64,000 nt of DNA from Larkinella soli (GTDB lineage: Bacteria; Bacteroidota; Bacteroidia; Cytophagales; Spirosomataceae). Under the pieces are notes generated by a model that was given only the letters and a program-made list of their open reading frames with translations, was not told the origin of the DNA and searched no databases. Both the position numbers and the translations under genes were made by a program. The first letter of the stretch is position 1; the number at the start of each line of letters is the position of its first letter. Below are positions 24,299 to 33,523 of this stretch, piece by piece. The DNA lies in contig NZ_QTJY01000011.1 of NCBI RefSeq assembly GCF_003703975.1, positions 124,001 through 188,000 on the forward strand, given 5' to 3'.

Positions 24299-25147
24299 AT
24301 GGAACTGACCGATTTCAAAACGATTGTCGCGGATTACAAAGTGATTTTCTTCGATGCCTTCGGCGTACTGAAGACGTACAACGGTTTGATTCCGGGTATC
24401 CAGAAGACTTTTTCTTACCTGAAGGAGAACAACAAGGACTTCTACGTGCTGACGAACGATGCGTCGCGCAGCCCGGAGCAGCTGGCCGAGTCCTACCACC
24501 GCATGGGCCTGACCGACATCGTTCCCGACTGCATCATCTCGTCGGGTATGCTGGCCCGGGAATACCTCGAACTGAAAGTCAACCATGGGACGGTGGCCTA
24601 CCTCGGCACGGAGGACTCGGCCCATTACATCGAAACCGCCGGCCTGACCACCCTGTCCATCCGGGAGTTATCTCTCGAATCCATTTCGGAAGTGAACGCC
24701 CTGGTGCTGCTCGACGACGAGGGTTTCGACTGGAACACCGACCTGAACAAGACGGTCAACCTGCTCCGCAAGCGGAACATCCCGGTGATCGTCGCCAATA
24801 CGGACGAGACCTATCCGGTGTCGAAAAACCGCATCGCCATCGCCATCGGCGGGCTGGCCGAAATGATCGAAACCATTGTAGCCAAGCGCTTTATCCGGTT
24901 CGGGAAGCCCGACGCCCAGATGTTCATCTTCGCCTACGAGCACATCCGGAATGCGCCTTCCATCCACAAGAAAGACATCCTGATGGTCGGCGACACGCTG
25001 CATACCGACATCATCGGCGGCAACAAGTTCGGGCTGGATACGGCGCTGGTCCTGACGGGCAACACCCAGGCAGAAGACGCCGAAATCCGCATCCGCTCGA
25101 CGGGCATCATCCCGACCTACATCTGCGAGTCGGCGGTAATTGAGTAA
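24299..25147 (+). CDS. HAD-IIA family protein with altered catalytic motif
   Basis: The 282-residue protein has the HAD-IIA layout: motif I FFDAFGVL (D19), motif II VLTNDAS, the alpha/beta cap, then motif III GKPDAQMF and motif IV MVGDTLHTDIIGGNKFGL. The second acidic residue of motif I (D-x-D) is F21, as in the TIGR01459-like subgroup, where it is also aromatic. The nucleophile is present but the general acid is missing, so activity may be weak or different. It could dephosphorylate the product of the upstream kinase; that is inference. Confidence 0.82.
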   Translation: MELTDFKTIVADYKVIFFDAFGVLKTYNGLIPGIQKTFSYLKENNKDFYVLTNDASRSPEQLAESYHRMGLTDIVPDCIISSGMLAREYLELKVNHGTVAYLGTEDSAHYIETAGLTTLSIRELSLESISEVNALVLLDDEGFDWNTDLNKTVNLLRKRNIPVIVANTDETYPVSKNRIAIAIGGLAEMIETIVAKRFIRFGKPDAQMFIFAYEHIRNAPSIHKKDILMVGDTLHTDIIGGNKFGLDTALVLTGNTQAEDAEIRIRSTGIIPTYICESAVIE

Positions 25148-25234
25148 GCGAAAGCCGATTTACTTCATCGAAAACCATTTAATTCCACTCTCCGATCGGA
25201 TAATCCCGTACCTTTACTCCTTTCCAGTTCACCG

Positions 25235-26962
25235 ATGATTCAGGAAAGGAACAAGGGGGTGCCGGAGCAGACGCCCGCCCGGTTCGACGCCATCGTGGTC
25301 GGGTCGGGAATCAGCGGGGGCTGGTCGGCGAAGGAGCTGTGTGAGAAGGGATTGAAGGTGCTGCTGCTGGAACGCGGGCGCATGATCGAGCACGTGAAGG
25401 ACTACCCGACCGCCATGATGGCCCCCTGGGAGTTTCCGCACCGAAATCAGGTGATGCCGGAGGATCTGCTTAAAAAATACCCCGTTCAGAACCGCACCGG
25501 CTTCGCCATCACCGAAGCCACCCATCATCACTTCGTCAACGATCTGGAGAACCCCTATGTCGAGGAAAAGCCGTTCGACTGGATTCGGGGGTATCAGGTC
25601 GGCGGGCGCTCGCTCATGTGGGGGCGGTATTCGTTCCGATTCTCCGACCTCGACTTTGAAGCCAACGCCCGAGAAGGCATCGCCACCGACTGGCCCATCC
25701 GGTATAAAGACCTCGCCCCCTGGTACGACTACGTCGAGACATTCGCCGGGATCGCCGGTGACCGCGACGGCCTGCCCCACCTGCCCGACGGCCAGTTTCA
25801 GCCGGCCCTGCCCGACAACTGCCTCGAAGCCCATTTCCGGAAAACCGTCAACGCCCGGTTTCCCGACCGGAAGGTGATCTCGGCCCGGGCCGCCCACCTG
25901 ACCGCCCCGACGAAGGAACAAACGGCCCTGGGACGGGCCAGCTGCCAGTTCCGCAACCTCTGCATGCGGGGCTGCCCCTACGGCGCCTATTTCAGCACGC
26001 AGTCGGCCACGCTGCCGGCCGCCCGCCGGACCAGGAACCTGACCGTCCGGCCGCACTCGATCGTCAACTCGATCATCTACGACGAGAAAACCGGCAAAGC
26101 CGCCGGGGTCCGGGTCATCGACGAAACGACCGGCCAATGGCACGAATTTTACGCCAAAATCATCTTCCTGAATGCGTCGGCGCTGGGGTCCACGTTCATC
26201 CTGCTGAACTCCGGATCCGCCCGGTTTCCAAACGGCATGGACGACAGCGGGCAGTTGGGTCATAACCTCATGGACCACCATTTTCACGTCGGGGCGCGGG
26301 CAGATTACCTCCACGACCTTGACAAATACTACTACGGACGCCACCCGGCCGGGCTGTACATCCCCCGGTTCCGGAACCTGGGAACGGACCGGCAGCCGTT
26401 CAAACGCGGCTACGGCTTCGAAGTGTATACCAGCCGTTCCAACTGGGAGCATTCGCTCGACGAGGAGGGTTTCGGACCGGAATTCAAGGAGATGGCCGGC
26501 AGCTTCGGGGGCTGGAACATTACGCTCGACGCCTTCGGCGAATGCCTGCCCTATTTTGATAACCGGGTATACCTCACCGACGAGGTGAAAGACAAATGGG
26601 GCCAGCCGGTTTTGAAAATGGACGTTCACTACCGCGAGAACGAGACGCTGATGCGGAAAGATGCGCAGGAACAGGCGGTGCGGATGCTGGAAGCGGCCGG
26701 ATGCAGCCACATCGAAGGCTTCGACAGCCAGGCCCACCCCGGTCTGAGTATTCACGAAATGGGTACGGCCCGGATGGGCAGCGACCCGAAAACCTCGGTC
26801 TTCAACCGCTACAACCAGCACCACGCCGTCAAAAATGTGTTCTGCACCGACGGCGCCTGCATGACCTCCTCGCCCTGCCAGAATCCGTCGCTGACCTACA
26901 TGGCCCTGTCGGCCCGGGCCGCCGATTATGCGGTCAGGGAACTGAAAAAAGGCAATCTGTAA
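25235..26962 (+). CDS. GMC family FAD-dependent oxidoreductase
   Basis: The 575-residue protein begins with the FAD motif VVGSGISGGWSAKELCEKG, has YQVGGRSLMWGRYSFR, a CQFRNLCMRGCPYGAYFSTQ cysteine segment and the C-terminal HEMGTARMG and SPCQNPSLTYMALSARAADYA. This is the Bacteroidota GMC type related to glucose/gluconate dehydrogenase large subunits, which usually works with a small Tat-exported subunit and a cytochrome. No such partner lies next to it. The histidine in HEMGTARMG and asparagine in CQNPSL are expected catalytic residues. It ends at a hairpin terminator. Confidence 0.9.
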   Translation: MIQERNKGVPEQTPARFDAIVVGSGISGGWSAKELCEKGLKVLLLERGRMIEHVKDYPTAMMAPWEFPHRNQVMPEDLLKKYPVQNRTGFAITEATHHHFVNDLENPYVEEKPFDWIRGYQVGGRSLMWGRYSFRFSDLDFEANAREGIATDWPIRYKDLAPWYDYVETFAGIAGDRDGLPHLPDGQFQPALPDNCLEAHFRKTVNARFPDRKVISARAAHLTAPTKEQTALGRASCQFRNLCMRGCPYGAYFSTQSATLPAARRTRNLTVRPHSIVNSIIYDEKTGKAAGVRVIDETTGQWHEFYAKIIFLNASALGSTFILLNSGSARFPNGMDDSGQLGHNLMDHHFHVGARADYLHDLDKYYYGRHPAGLYIPRFRNLGTDRQPFKRGYGFEVYTSRSNWEHSLDEEGFGPEFKEMAGSFGGWNITLDAFGECLPYFDNRVYLTDEVKDKWGQPVLKMDVHYRENETLMRKDAQEQAVRMLEAAGCSHIEGFDSQAHPGLSIHEMGTARMGSDPKTSVFNRYNQHHAVKNVFCTDGACMTSSPCQNPSLTYMALSARAADYAVRELKKGNL

Positions 26963-26980
26963 GCCGGAAAACCGCCCGCC

Positions 26981-27028
26981 GATCCTGTCCAGATCCGTAC
27001 AACCGACTGTCCGTTTCTGGACAGGATC
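26981..27028 (+). terminator. Hairpin after the GMC gene
   Basis: Arms GATCCTGTCCAGA (26981-26993) and TCTGGACAGGATC (27016-27028) form a perfect 13-bp stem with a 22-base loop, followed by AACTTTTC. It probably ends the GMC transcript. Confidence 0.65.
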
Positions 27029-27131
27029 AACTTTTCAAGTCGGCTAAAATCGCTCTTTCTGCACTCAGATCGCACTTTTCTCAAATTGGCAAGGCATTTG
27101 TTTAGCAAATAATAATCAAATCGGAAGCACG

Positions 27132-27458
27132 ATGGGCCGGGCCTATTTAGGAGAATTTGAAGAACTGGTTCTACTGACGGTGGCGGTCCTGGACGGCAAC
27201 GCCTATGGGGTGACCATTGCCGCCGAACTCAAACAGCGCACCCGGCGAACCATCAGCCTGAGCGGGGTGCATATCGCTCTCTACCGACTGGAAGAAAAAG
27301 GGTTCGTGCGGTCGGAGCTGGGCGGAGCTACCTCCTCGCGGGGCGGCCGCCGGAAACGGCTGTTCGGGATAACGACGGCCGGCCGTCAGACGCTGGCGGA
27401 TATGCGGGACGTCCGCAACGACCTCTGGAACGCCATCTCCTCGCCGTCCCTCTCCTGA
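27132..27458 (+). CDS. PadR family transcriptional regulator
   Basis: The 108-residue protein has the PadR winged helix: LGEFEELVLLTVAVLDGNAYGVTIAAEL, the recognition helix LSGVHIALYRLEEKGFVRSEL, and RRKRLFGITTAGRQTL as the wing. PadR repressors often control a membrane transporter gene next to them. The downstream permease starts 3 bases after this stop, so the two form one transcript, and autoregulation together with control of the transporter is expected. The C-terminal dimerisation helix is short. Confidence 0.93.
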   Translation: MGRAYLGEFEELVLLTVAVLDGNAYGVTIAAELKQRTRRTISLSGVHIALYRLEEKGFVRSELGGATSSRGGRRKRLFGITTAGRQTLADMRDVRNDLWNAISSPSLS

Positions 27459-27461
27459 CCC

Positions 27462-30182
27462 ATGAAAAACCACCCCCAACTTCCTCCGGCCTGGGCCGAC
27501 CGGCTCCTGAAGTGGCTTACTCCACCGCACCTGCGCGAGGAACTGCTCGGCGACCTCCATGAACAGTTTGCCGAACAGGCGGAAGCCGTCGGCAGCCGGA
27601 AAGCCCGACGGCTTTATGCGCTGGAAGTATTAAAATTTGTCCGTCCCTTTTATATCCGGGAGCGGCTTCGGCACCTGGCCCGGCTGTCGGAACCCGACGC
27701 TGGATACGCACGAAAGGAAATTCATCGACCTGCCTTTTTCCACCCTACCGATATGTTCAGAAACTACCTGAAAATCGCCTTCCGCAACCTCTGGAAAAGC
27801 AAGGGGTATGCGGCCATCAATGTCGTCGGCCTTTCCGTGGCCTTCTGCATCTGCCTGTTCCTGTTCCTGACCGCTTACCTGCAACTCACCTACGACGCCT
27901 TTCACCGCGACGGGGATCGCATCTACCAAACCTATTTCGTTGCCAATGACCCCGAACGGGTCAGTAAAACCGGAGGGATGCCGCTTCCGCTGACCCCGGC
28001 CCTGAAGTCCGAATTTCCGGAGGTGGAAGCGGCTGCCCGGGTCCTTTCCGGCCGAAAAAGCTCCGTCGAGTGGAAGGGAAAAGGGTTTGAAAAGCTCGTC
28101 CTAATGACGGACCCCGACTTTTTCAAGGTCTTTACGTTTCCGATGGTTAAAGGGAATCCGGACGTAGCCTTGCTGGAGCTTTCCAGTATCGTGCTGAGCG
28201 AGACGACGGCCCGCACGGTGTTCGGATCGGAGGACCCGATCGGGAAGCCGATTCAGATCGGAACCGGTCCAGACCGAAAGCAGTATATCGTCAGCGGCAT
28301 TGTGGCCGATCCTCCCCTGAACTCTACCATTCAGTTCGATGCGCTGACGCGGATCGAGAACCGGCCGGGCTATGCGTCCGATAAGGACAACTGGAATGCC
28401 AATTCCTCCAGCGTTTTCATCAAAACCGCCCCCGGGGTGGCGCAGGCATCGGTCGAAAACCGCCTGAAACCGTTTATCCTGAAATACCTGGGCGGCACCA
28501 TCGAGGGCCTGAAAAAAAAGGGCGCCCGCCCGGACGACCGGGGCGACCTTTTCGCGCTGAGGCTTCAGAAACTGGCGGACGTTCATTTTAGCCGGGAGAT
28601 CAACGGTGGGAAAGGGGCGCCCATCGCCCTGATCTATATCCTGATCGGAATCGGAGCCTTTATCCTGCTGATTGCCTGCATCAACTTCATCAATCTGAGC
28701 ATCGCCCGCTCCTTCACCCGCGCCCGGGAAGTGGGCGTGCGGAAGTCGCTGGGCGCTTTGAAACAACAGCTTTTCGTTCAGATCTGGGGCGAGTCTTCGG
28801 TGGTCTGTTTCGTCGGTTTCGGCACCGGGCTGCTGCTGGCTTTTTTTCTCCTGCCGACCTTCAATGCCGTGTTTCAGAGCCGCCTGTCCCTCGACCATGT
28901 GTTCGAGCCGGGTTTTCTGGCCGTAATTCTGGGCGTTTTCCTGCTGGTCTCCCTGCTGGCCGGGGGCTACCCGGCGCTCCAGATGGCGCGGTTCAACCCG
29001 GTGGAGGTGCTGAAGGGCAAAGTCTCGCTGAAGCGTCCAGGCATTCTGCGCAATTCCCTCATCGTGACCCAGTTTGCCATGTCTACCCTGCTGGCCTGCG
29101 CCACGGTGGTGGCCATGCAGCAGGTGCGGTTTCTCCGCCAGCAACCGCTCGGATTTCAGTCCGAGCAGGTGGTCAGCCTTCCGGTCGGCAGCCAGTCGGA
29201 CGGACGGCAGGTGCTGCAACGGCTGCGGGCGCGGCTGGCCGACGACCCGGCGGTGGTCTCCGTAACCGGGTCCGGCGTCAACCTCGGCCGGGGCAAAGAC
29301 AGGGTCAGTTCCCGGAGCGTTTTCGGCTTTACCTATAAAGGCAAAGGCGTGGCGACGGACTGGCTGCTGATCGATTACGACTATTTGAAGACCCTGAATA
29401 TCAAGCTGCTGGCCGGCCGTGATTTCGACCCTGCCTACCGGACCGATTCCGTCAGCCGGATCATCGTAACCGAACGCATGGCCAAAGCGCTCGGCCTTAA
29501 AAACCCGGTCGGGGCCTTCATCAAAGACGATTCCGATACGACCGGCACCCCCATGCAGATCATCGGGCTGGTTCAGAATTTCCGGTTGTATTCGCTGTCG
29601 GAAGAAGAACGGCCCATTACGATGCACCTCTCCCACTCCGAACCGATCCACTATATTTTCGTGCGGGTGACGCCCGGGAGCCTGTCGGTAACGATGGACA
29701 AGCTGAAGGCGGTCTGGAGCGAGGTGGCCCCCCAGTCGGAATTCATGGCTTCGTTTCTGGATGAGAACATCGACGCCTGGTATCAGAACGAAGCGATGAT
29801 GTCGCGGCTGTTCAGCGTCGCGGCCGGCATTGCGATCCTGCTGTCCTGCATCGGCCTGTTTGCGGTGGCGCTGATGGTGATCGAACAGCGGACGAAGGAG
29901 ATCGGCATCCGGAAAGTGATGGGTGCGGGGGTAGCCGGCATCGTGCTGATTCTGTCGAGGGATTTCGTCAAACTGGTGCTGATTGCGCTGCTCATTTCCC
30001 TTCCGCTGGCCTGGTTCGGGCTGACGATGTGGCTGAATAATTACGCCCAGCGCATCGAACTGAGTCCCTGGGTGTTCGGCGGCATCGGCCTTTCGGCCCT
30101 CCTGATCGCCCTGGCGACGGTCAGTTACCAGAGCATCAAAACCGCCCTGATGAACCCCGTCCGATCCCTGCGGAGCGAGTAA
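27462..30182 (+). CDS. Large MacB/FtsX-type permease with prefix domain
   Basis: The 906-residue protein has a short cytoplasmic permease-prefix domain (residues about 5-75, WADRLLKWLTPPHLREELLGDLHEQFAEQ). It is followed by two MacB_PCD/FtsX units. First unit: MFRNYLKIAFRNLWKSKGYAAINVVGLSVAFCICLFLFL, periplasmic domain, then FILLIACINFINLSIARSFTRAREVGVRKSLGA. Second unit ends with KEIGIRKVMGAGVAGIVLILSRDF. This is an orphan ADOP-like permease: no ABC ATPase is adjacent, and PadR lies before it. It may export or extract a lipid, peptide or drug together with an ATPase encoded elsewhere. Confidence 0.88.
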   Translation: MKNHPQLPPAWADRLLKWLTPPHLREELLGDLHEQFAEQAEAVGSRKARRLYALEVLKFVRPFYIRERLRHLARLSEPDAGYARKEIHRPAFFHPTDMFRNYLKIAFRNLWKSKGYAAINVVGLSVAFCICLFLFLTAYLQLTYDAFHRDGDRIYQTYFVANDPERVSKTGGMPLPLTPALKSEFPEVEAAARVLSGRKSSVEWKGKGFEKLVLMTDPDFFKVFTFPMVKGNPDVALLELSSIVLSETTARTVFGSEDPIGKPIQIGTGPDRKQYIVSGIVADPPLNSTIQFDALTRIENRPGYASDKDNWNANSSSVFIKTAPGVAQASVENRLKPFILKYLGGTIEGLKKKGARPDDRGDLFALRLQKLADVHFSREINGGKGAPIALIYILIGIGAFILLIACINFINLSIARSFTRAREVGVRKSLGALKQQLFVQIWGESSVVCFVGFGTGLLLAFFLLPTFNAVFQSRLSLDHVFEPGFLAVILGVFLLVSLLAGGYPALQMARFNPVEVLKGKVSLKRPGILRNSLIVTQFAMSTLLACATVVAMQQVRFLRQQPLGFQSEQVVSLPVGSQSDGRQVLQRLRARLADDPAVVSVTGSGVNLGRGKDRVSSRSVFGFTYKGKGVATDWLLIDYDYLKTLNIKLLAGRDFDPAYRTDSVSRIIVTERMAKALGLKNPVGAFIKDDSDTTGTPMQIIGLVQNFRLYSLSEEERPITMHLSHSEPIHYIFVRVTPGSLSVTMDKLKAVWSEVAPQSEFMASFLDENIDAWYQNEAMMSRLFSVAAGIAILLSCIGLFAVALMVIEQRTKEIGIRKVMGAGVAGIVLILSRDFVKLVLIALLISLPLAWFGLTMWLNNYAQRIELSPWVFGGIGLSALLIALATVSYQSIKTALMNPVRSLRSE

Positions 30183-30221
30183 GCGGTTTGTTGATTCGAC
30201 AAGTTTTCGCATTCATTCCTG

Positions 30222-30279
30222 AAGACCAGCCAAAAATCAAGGGGAGGGCTGGCCCTCCCCTTGATTTTTGGCTGGTCTT
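30222..30279. repeat. 28-bp perfect palindromic hairpin
   Basis: Arms 30222-30249 and 30252-30279 are exact complements separated by only 2 bases. The stem is far longer than needed for termination and has no T-run after it. It could be a strong terminator for the permease gene or a relic of a small palindromic repeat. The 233 bases between it and the lipoprotein gene at 30512 are AT-rich and hold only a -7 box. Confidence 0.8.
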
Positions 30280-30478
30280 ATCTATTCCTGTAGGGCTATG
30301 AGAGGGCTTTCTTTTATCCAAGGCCGGATGGACTGGCTATATATCCAACTGATTATAAGTCATTTATTTACAAATTACTTCCGACTCCCTCCAAAGATTT
30401 CTCAAGGGCAATCAAAGCCTGATCAAAAATAATCAGACAATCCTTTGATTTTGGATAGCGATGAAAGTAGAATTTCTC

Positions 30479-30486
30479 TATATTTG
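30479..30486 (+). promoter_or_regulatory. -7 box (TATATTTG) of the broken lipoprotein gene
   Basis: TATATTTG matches TAnnTTTG and sits 26 bases before ATG 30512. A TTG at 30451-30453 is 25 bases away, longer than usual. The box lies after the upstream ATG at 30461, which argues against that codon as the start. Confidence 0.45.
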
Positions 30487-30511
30487 CTTGGTCAAACAAT
30501 TATTTAATATT

Positions 30512-31480
30512 ATGAAATTTTGCTACAAAACATCCACTGCTTTTTTCGCCTTTTTATTCTCCGCTCTTTTGATTGGTTGTAATAACAAACCATCGGCAAT
30601 TGAACCCACCTCAAAGGTTGTTACTTTTAGAGGACAATTAGTCAAAATACCGGATGGTTTCCCGGCAGAAGCTTTATACTACACAACAGAGGATTATGAA
30701 AGATTTTTTTTCTCCTTGAACGAATCGGCCAGAATTTCCAGCAAAACCGGACTAACCCTCGGGGAACTTAATCAAATTATAACTCCAATACGAAATCAGT
30801 TTCCCAATACCGCATTCCTTGACGAAAAAGCCAAAAAAAGAATTAAAATCGATTTTAATAGCCTCTCCGATTCTAAAATGAAAGAGCTTGCCGAGGTGAT
30901 TGATGAATTTTATGATAAACTGGCATCTTTTGAAATTATCATTTCATTGGCAAAGAAAAACATAAAGCCTGGGGCAAGGAAAGCCTATTTTGGATACGAA
31001 ACCAACCGAAAGGAAACGCTTCTTTTAGCTAATAATCCAAGAAACATATCCGGTACAGACAAAGCAACAACATAGGCTTTCGAATATGAAAAAGAACGGT
31101 TTGGAAGCAATTCCCAGGATACAAAAGGTGATGCTTTTAGACATGCTATTTGGGCAGCATTAGTTGCCAAATATGGAGGTACGCATTATGGGGATGTTTG
31201 GAAAGCCGCCAATTGGGCAAAAGAGTTCACCGATGCTCATGAATCAGACTCTCCCGAAGGACTTCCAAAAAGAATGGATCTTCAGAATAACGCAGTCGGG
31301 ATAGAGTATTTCCGACGAGTGGCCTGGGTACATCGCGTGAACTGGATCGATAAGGATGTTCACGCGCCTGAGGACAATCAGTTCAAGAATTATCTTCAGC
31401 CAAAAGCTCAAAGTGCGATACGAATTTCTGCAACGAATCAAATTCCCAATTCTAAAGATTTGTTAGTCCATATCAAGTAA
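30512..31480 (+). pseudogene. Lipoprotein with DUF6973-like C-terminal domain, broken by in-frame TAG
   Basis: ATG 30512 opens with a leader and lipobox (FAFLFSALLIGC), then a soluble region. A TAG at 31073-31075 stops translation after 187 residues. The same frame continues to TAA 31478-31480 with a coherent 134-residue domain: QDTKGDAFRHAIWAALVAKYG, EFTDAHESD, RMDLQNNAVGIEYFRR. That block (GDAFRHA-W, AHE, MDL-NN-G) is the DUF6973-type signature; the family is uncharacterised. The sequence is AT-rich, unlike its neighbours, so it was probably acquired. Either the gene is dead or the stop is suppressed; a sequencing error is also possible. Confidence 0.7.
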
Positions 31481-31490
31481 AAATTAAACA

Positions 31491-31511
31491 GCGACCGGCA
31501 AAGCCGGTCGC
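31491..31511 (+). terminator. Short hairpin after the broken lipoprotein gene
   Basis: Arms GCGACCGGC (31491-31499) and GCCGGTCGC (31503-31511) make a 9-bp stem with a 3-base loop. The tail CCTCTTCCT is only partly T-rich. Confidence 0.6.
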
Positions 31512-31520
31512 CCTCTTCCT

Positions 31521-32186
31521 ATGAAAACAAAGATATTCCTTCTTCTAATTTTTATCAGTCTAAATGCCTATTCCCAGCGCATCGGCACAAACCCGTTCTT
31601 CTCTCTGGACGGCAAATTCTCCTTGTTCTACGAGATTCCAGGGAAGCATTCTCAAACTTTCTTAACGGGAGGAATTCGATTCTATAATGTTAATTATGGC
31701 CTTTATTCTTATGTTTTCGCTCTCCCAGTCGAGCTTCGCTACTTAAAAGATATAGAAGTTGAACAAGGAATAAAACGCTTCTTGACCAAGAGACAAAATT
31801 TATTCGTCAGTGCAACTTTTAACGCAACCTACACTAAACTACAACTCACGAAAATTTCATACATAAGTCCTGACTCCATCGACGCGAAAGGCTTTGTCAT
31901 CAGCCCGGAGGTGAAGTTGGGCTATGACTTCAAATTCTTTAAAGGCCTACTCATTGTCCAGGCTGTTTTCGGAATCCGGAAGCGATTCAGTCTCATCAAT
32001 TTTGACCGGCTCACGTATGACGACCGGTCCTGGAGTGTAGGAACTGCCATTCCGGAATATTATCGTTCCACTCGCTATGAGATCACCCAGATCAGAAACC
32101 GGGCCTGCTTCGTGGGCGGCATCCATATCCTGGTCGACCTCTCACGACTCCGGGCCAAACCGAAGCTGAAGGAGTATTATCATTAA
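31521..32186 (+). CDS. Predicted outer-membrane beta-barrel protein
   Basis: The 221-residue protein has a signal peptide (MKTKIFLLLIFISLNAYSQ). Strands suggest a small barrel: FSLFYEIPG, FLTGGIRFYNVNYGLYSYVFALPVELRYL, NLFVSATFNATYTKLQL, FVISPEVKLGYDFKFF and LLIVQAVFGIRKRF. It is AT-rich like the broken gene before it, 40 bases away, so both may have arrived together. The start codon lies 9 bases after a hairpin. I do not recognise a family. Confidence 0.6.
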   Translation: MKTKIFLLLIFISLNAYSQRIGTNPFFSLDGKFSLFYEIPGKHSQTFLTGGIRFYNVNYGLYSYVFALPVELRYLKDIEVEQGIKRFLTKRQNLFVSATFNATYTKLQLTKISYISPDSIDAKGFVISPEVKLGYDFKFFKGLLIVQAVFGIRKRFSLINFDRLTYDDRSWSVGTAIPEYYRSTRYEITQIRNRACFVGGIHILVDLSRLRAKPKLKEYYH

Positions 32187-32233
32187 TTTTCTCCGGATTC
32201 TTACCAAAAGCCCATAGAAAACACTCCAGCCGT

Positions 32234-33346
32234 TTACACCGACGTTTTCTGTGCTGCCGTACCTGGTTCGGTTTCGGCCTTGTCGATGATTTTCTCCGTC
32301 TCGACGATGTCGTCTTTTTCAGGTTGTGGCAGTTCCTCCGAATCGGTTCGCTTTTCGGGGGCATAGGTCAGGGTAATCATGATCGGGAAGTGGTCGGAGC
32401 CGCAGTTCGGTAGTTTCCGAAGTTCGCGGATCTGAAAATGGGGCGAAACGAAAATATGGTCCAGCGGCCAGCGCATGAAGAAATACCGGGCATGAAAGGT
32501 GTTGAACAGCCCCCGGCCGATGCGCGGATCGAGCAGGCCGCTGACCCGCTGAAAAAGGCGGGTGGTGTGCGACCAGGCCACGTCGTTCAGGTCCCCGGCC
32601 ACGATGACCGGCCCCGTTAGTTTCCTGACTTCCTTTCCGACCACCAGCAGCTCGGCATCCCGCTCCGTCGAACGGTAATGTTCGGTGGGGCTGGGCGGCA
32701 TGGGATGAACGCCGTAAAACGTAATTTTTTGCCCTGAAGCCAGTTTCAATACCGCCCGGATGGACGGAATGTCGTCCTGAATCAGAAACCGGACCTCGTG
32801 TTCGAGCAGTTCCACCCGGGAATAGAACAGCATTCCGTAGGTATTTTCGAGCGGATGAAGGATGCGGTGGGGATACCTGTCCTCCAGCGGCTCCAGGGCT
32901 TTCTGCCAGGCGGCATTGCCTTCGAGAATCATGAATACGTCGGGATCGTACTTTTTGACCAGCGCCAGCACGTCGGGGGTATGGGTGTTTTCCATGTAGA
33001 CGTTGGCCGTCAGGATGCGGATCGTATTGGCGTCGGCGTCTTCGGTCCGCGCTTTCTTCTTCTGGTATTTCACCTGCTTGCGGTGCAGCGGGGTGAACGG
33101 GTAGATCAGCCAGCCTTCATACGCCAGGGAGGCCAGCAGGCCGACCGGAGCCAGAACCACCGGCCAGTCGGTGTTGCGGCTCAGGGCCAGCCAGGCCGCC
33201 ATACCGATCCCCGCCAGTACGGCCAGCTGGAAGTGCGGAAAGTCCCACATCCGGACCCACCAGTAATCCACCCGAATCAGATGGATAAACGATAAGGTGG
33301 TAACCACCAGAGCATAGATCAGCAGCGCGTTGTCAATGGCATTCAT
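32234..33346 (-). CDS. Membrane-anchored endonuclease/exonuclease/phosphatase (EEP) family protein
   Basis: From ATG 33344-33346 the protein has 370 residues. Three N-terminal membrane helices (residues about 3-20, 35-55, 60-80) precede an EEP domain with the metal and catalytic motifs: ILTANVYMEN, MILEGNAAW, FYGVHPMPP, VAGDLNDVAW and CGSDHFPIMITL. Proteins of this layout lie in the inner membrane with the domain outside; known EEP enzymes cleave phosphodiesters of nucleic acids, inositols or sphingolipids. The substrate is unknown. The acidic C-terminal tail is not part of the fold. Confidence 0.85.
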   Translation of the reverse strand: MNAIDNALLIYALVVTTLSFIHLIRVDYWWVRMWDFPHFQLAVLAGIGMAAWLALSRNTDWPVVLAPVGLLASLAYEGWLIYPFTPLHRKQVKYQKKKARTEDADANTIRILTANVYMENTHTPDVLALVKKYDPDVFMILEGNAAWQKALEPLEDRYPHRILHPLENTYGMLFYSRVELLEHEVRFLIQDDIPSIRAVLKLASGQKITFYGVHPMPPSPTEHYRSTERDAELLVVGKEVRKLTGPVIVAGDLNDVAWSHTTRLFQRVSGLLDPRIGRGLFNTFHARYFFMRWPLDHIFVSPHFQIRELRKLPNCGSDHFPIMITLTYAPEKRTDSEELPQPEKDDIVETEKIIDKAETEPGTAAQKTSV

Positions 33347-33523
33347 GGGAGGGGTCAATAGGTGTGTACGTGGACTAACACCTAAAACTCCGGAAGGCGG
33401 CATTCGGTTTTCGGCGGGCCGAAGCAGAGCGATGCTTCGAAGGATCGGGAAGCAGTAAATTCAGGAACGAATCTGGTTTTTTACCGCATTGTATACCAAC
33501 TTGCAGTTTAAACTTTCTGATTC

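Noticed and set aside
23030-26962. Reading ligase, kinase, HAD and GMC genes as one operon with a defined pathway
   Set aside because: A 225-base repeat lies before the HAD gene and an 87-base gap with a near-consensus -7 box lies before the GMC gene, so one transcript is not supported, and no substrate links them.
28101-30212. Long open frame (over 700 codons) on the minus strand inside the permease gene
   Set aside because: It is antisense to a protein with clear family motifs; long antisense frames are expected in high-GC coding DNA, and the translation is low-complexity and motif-free.
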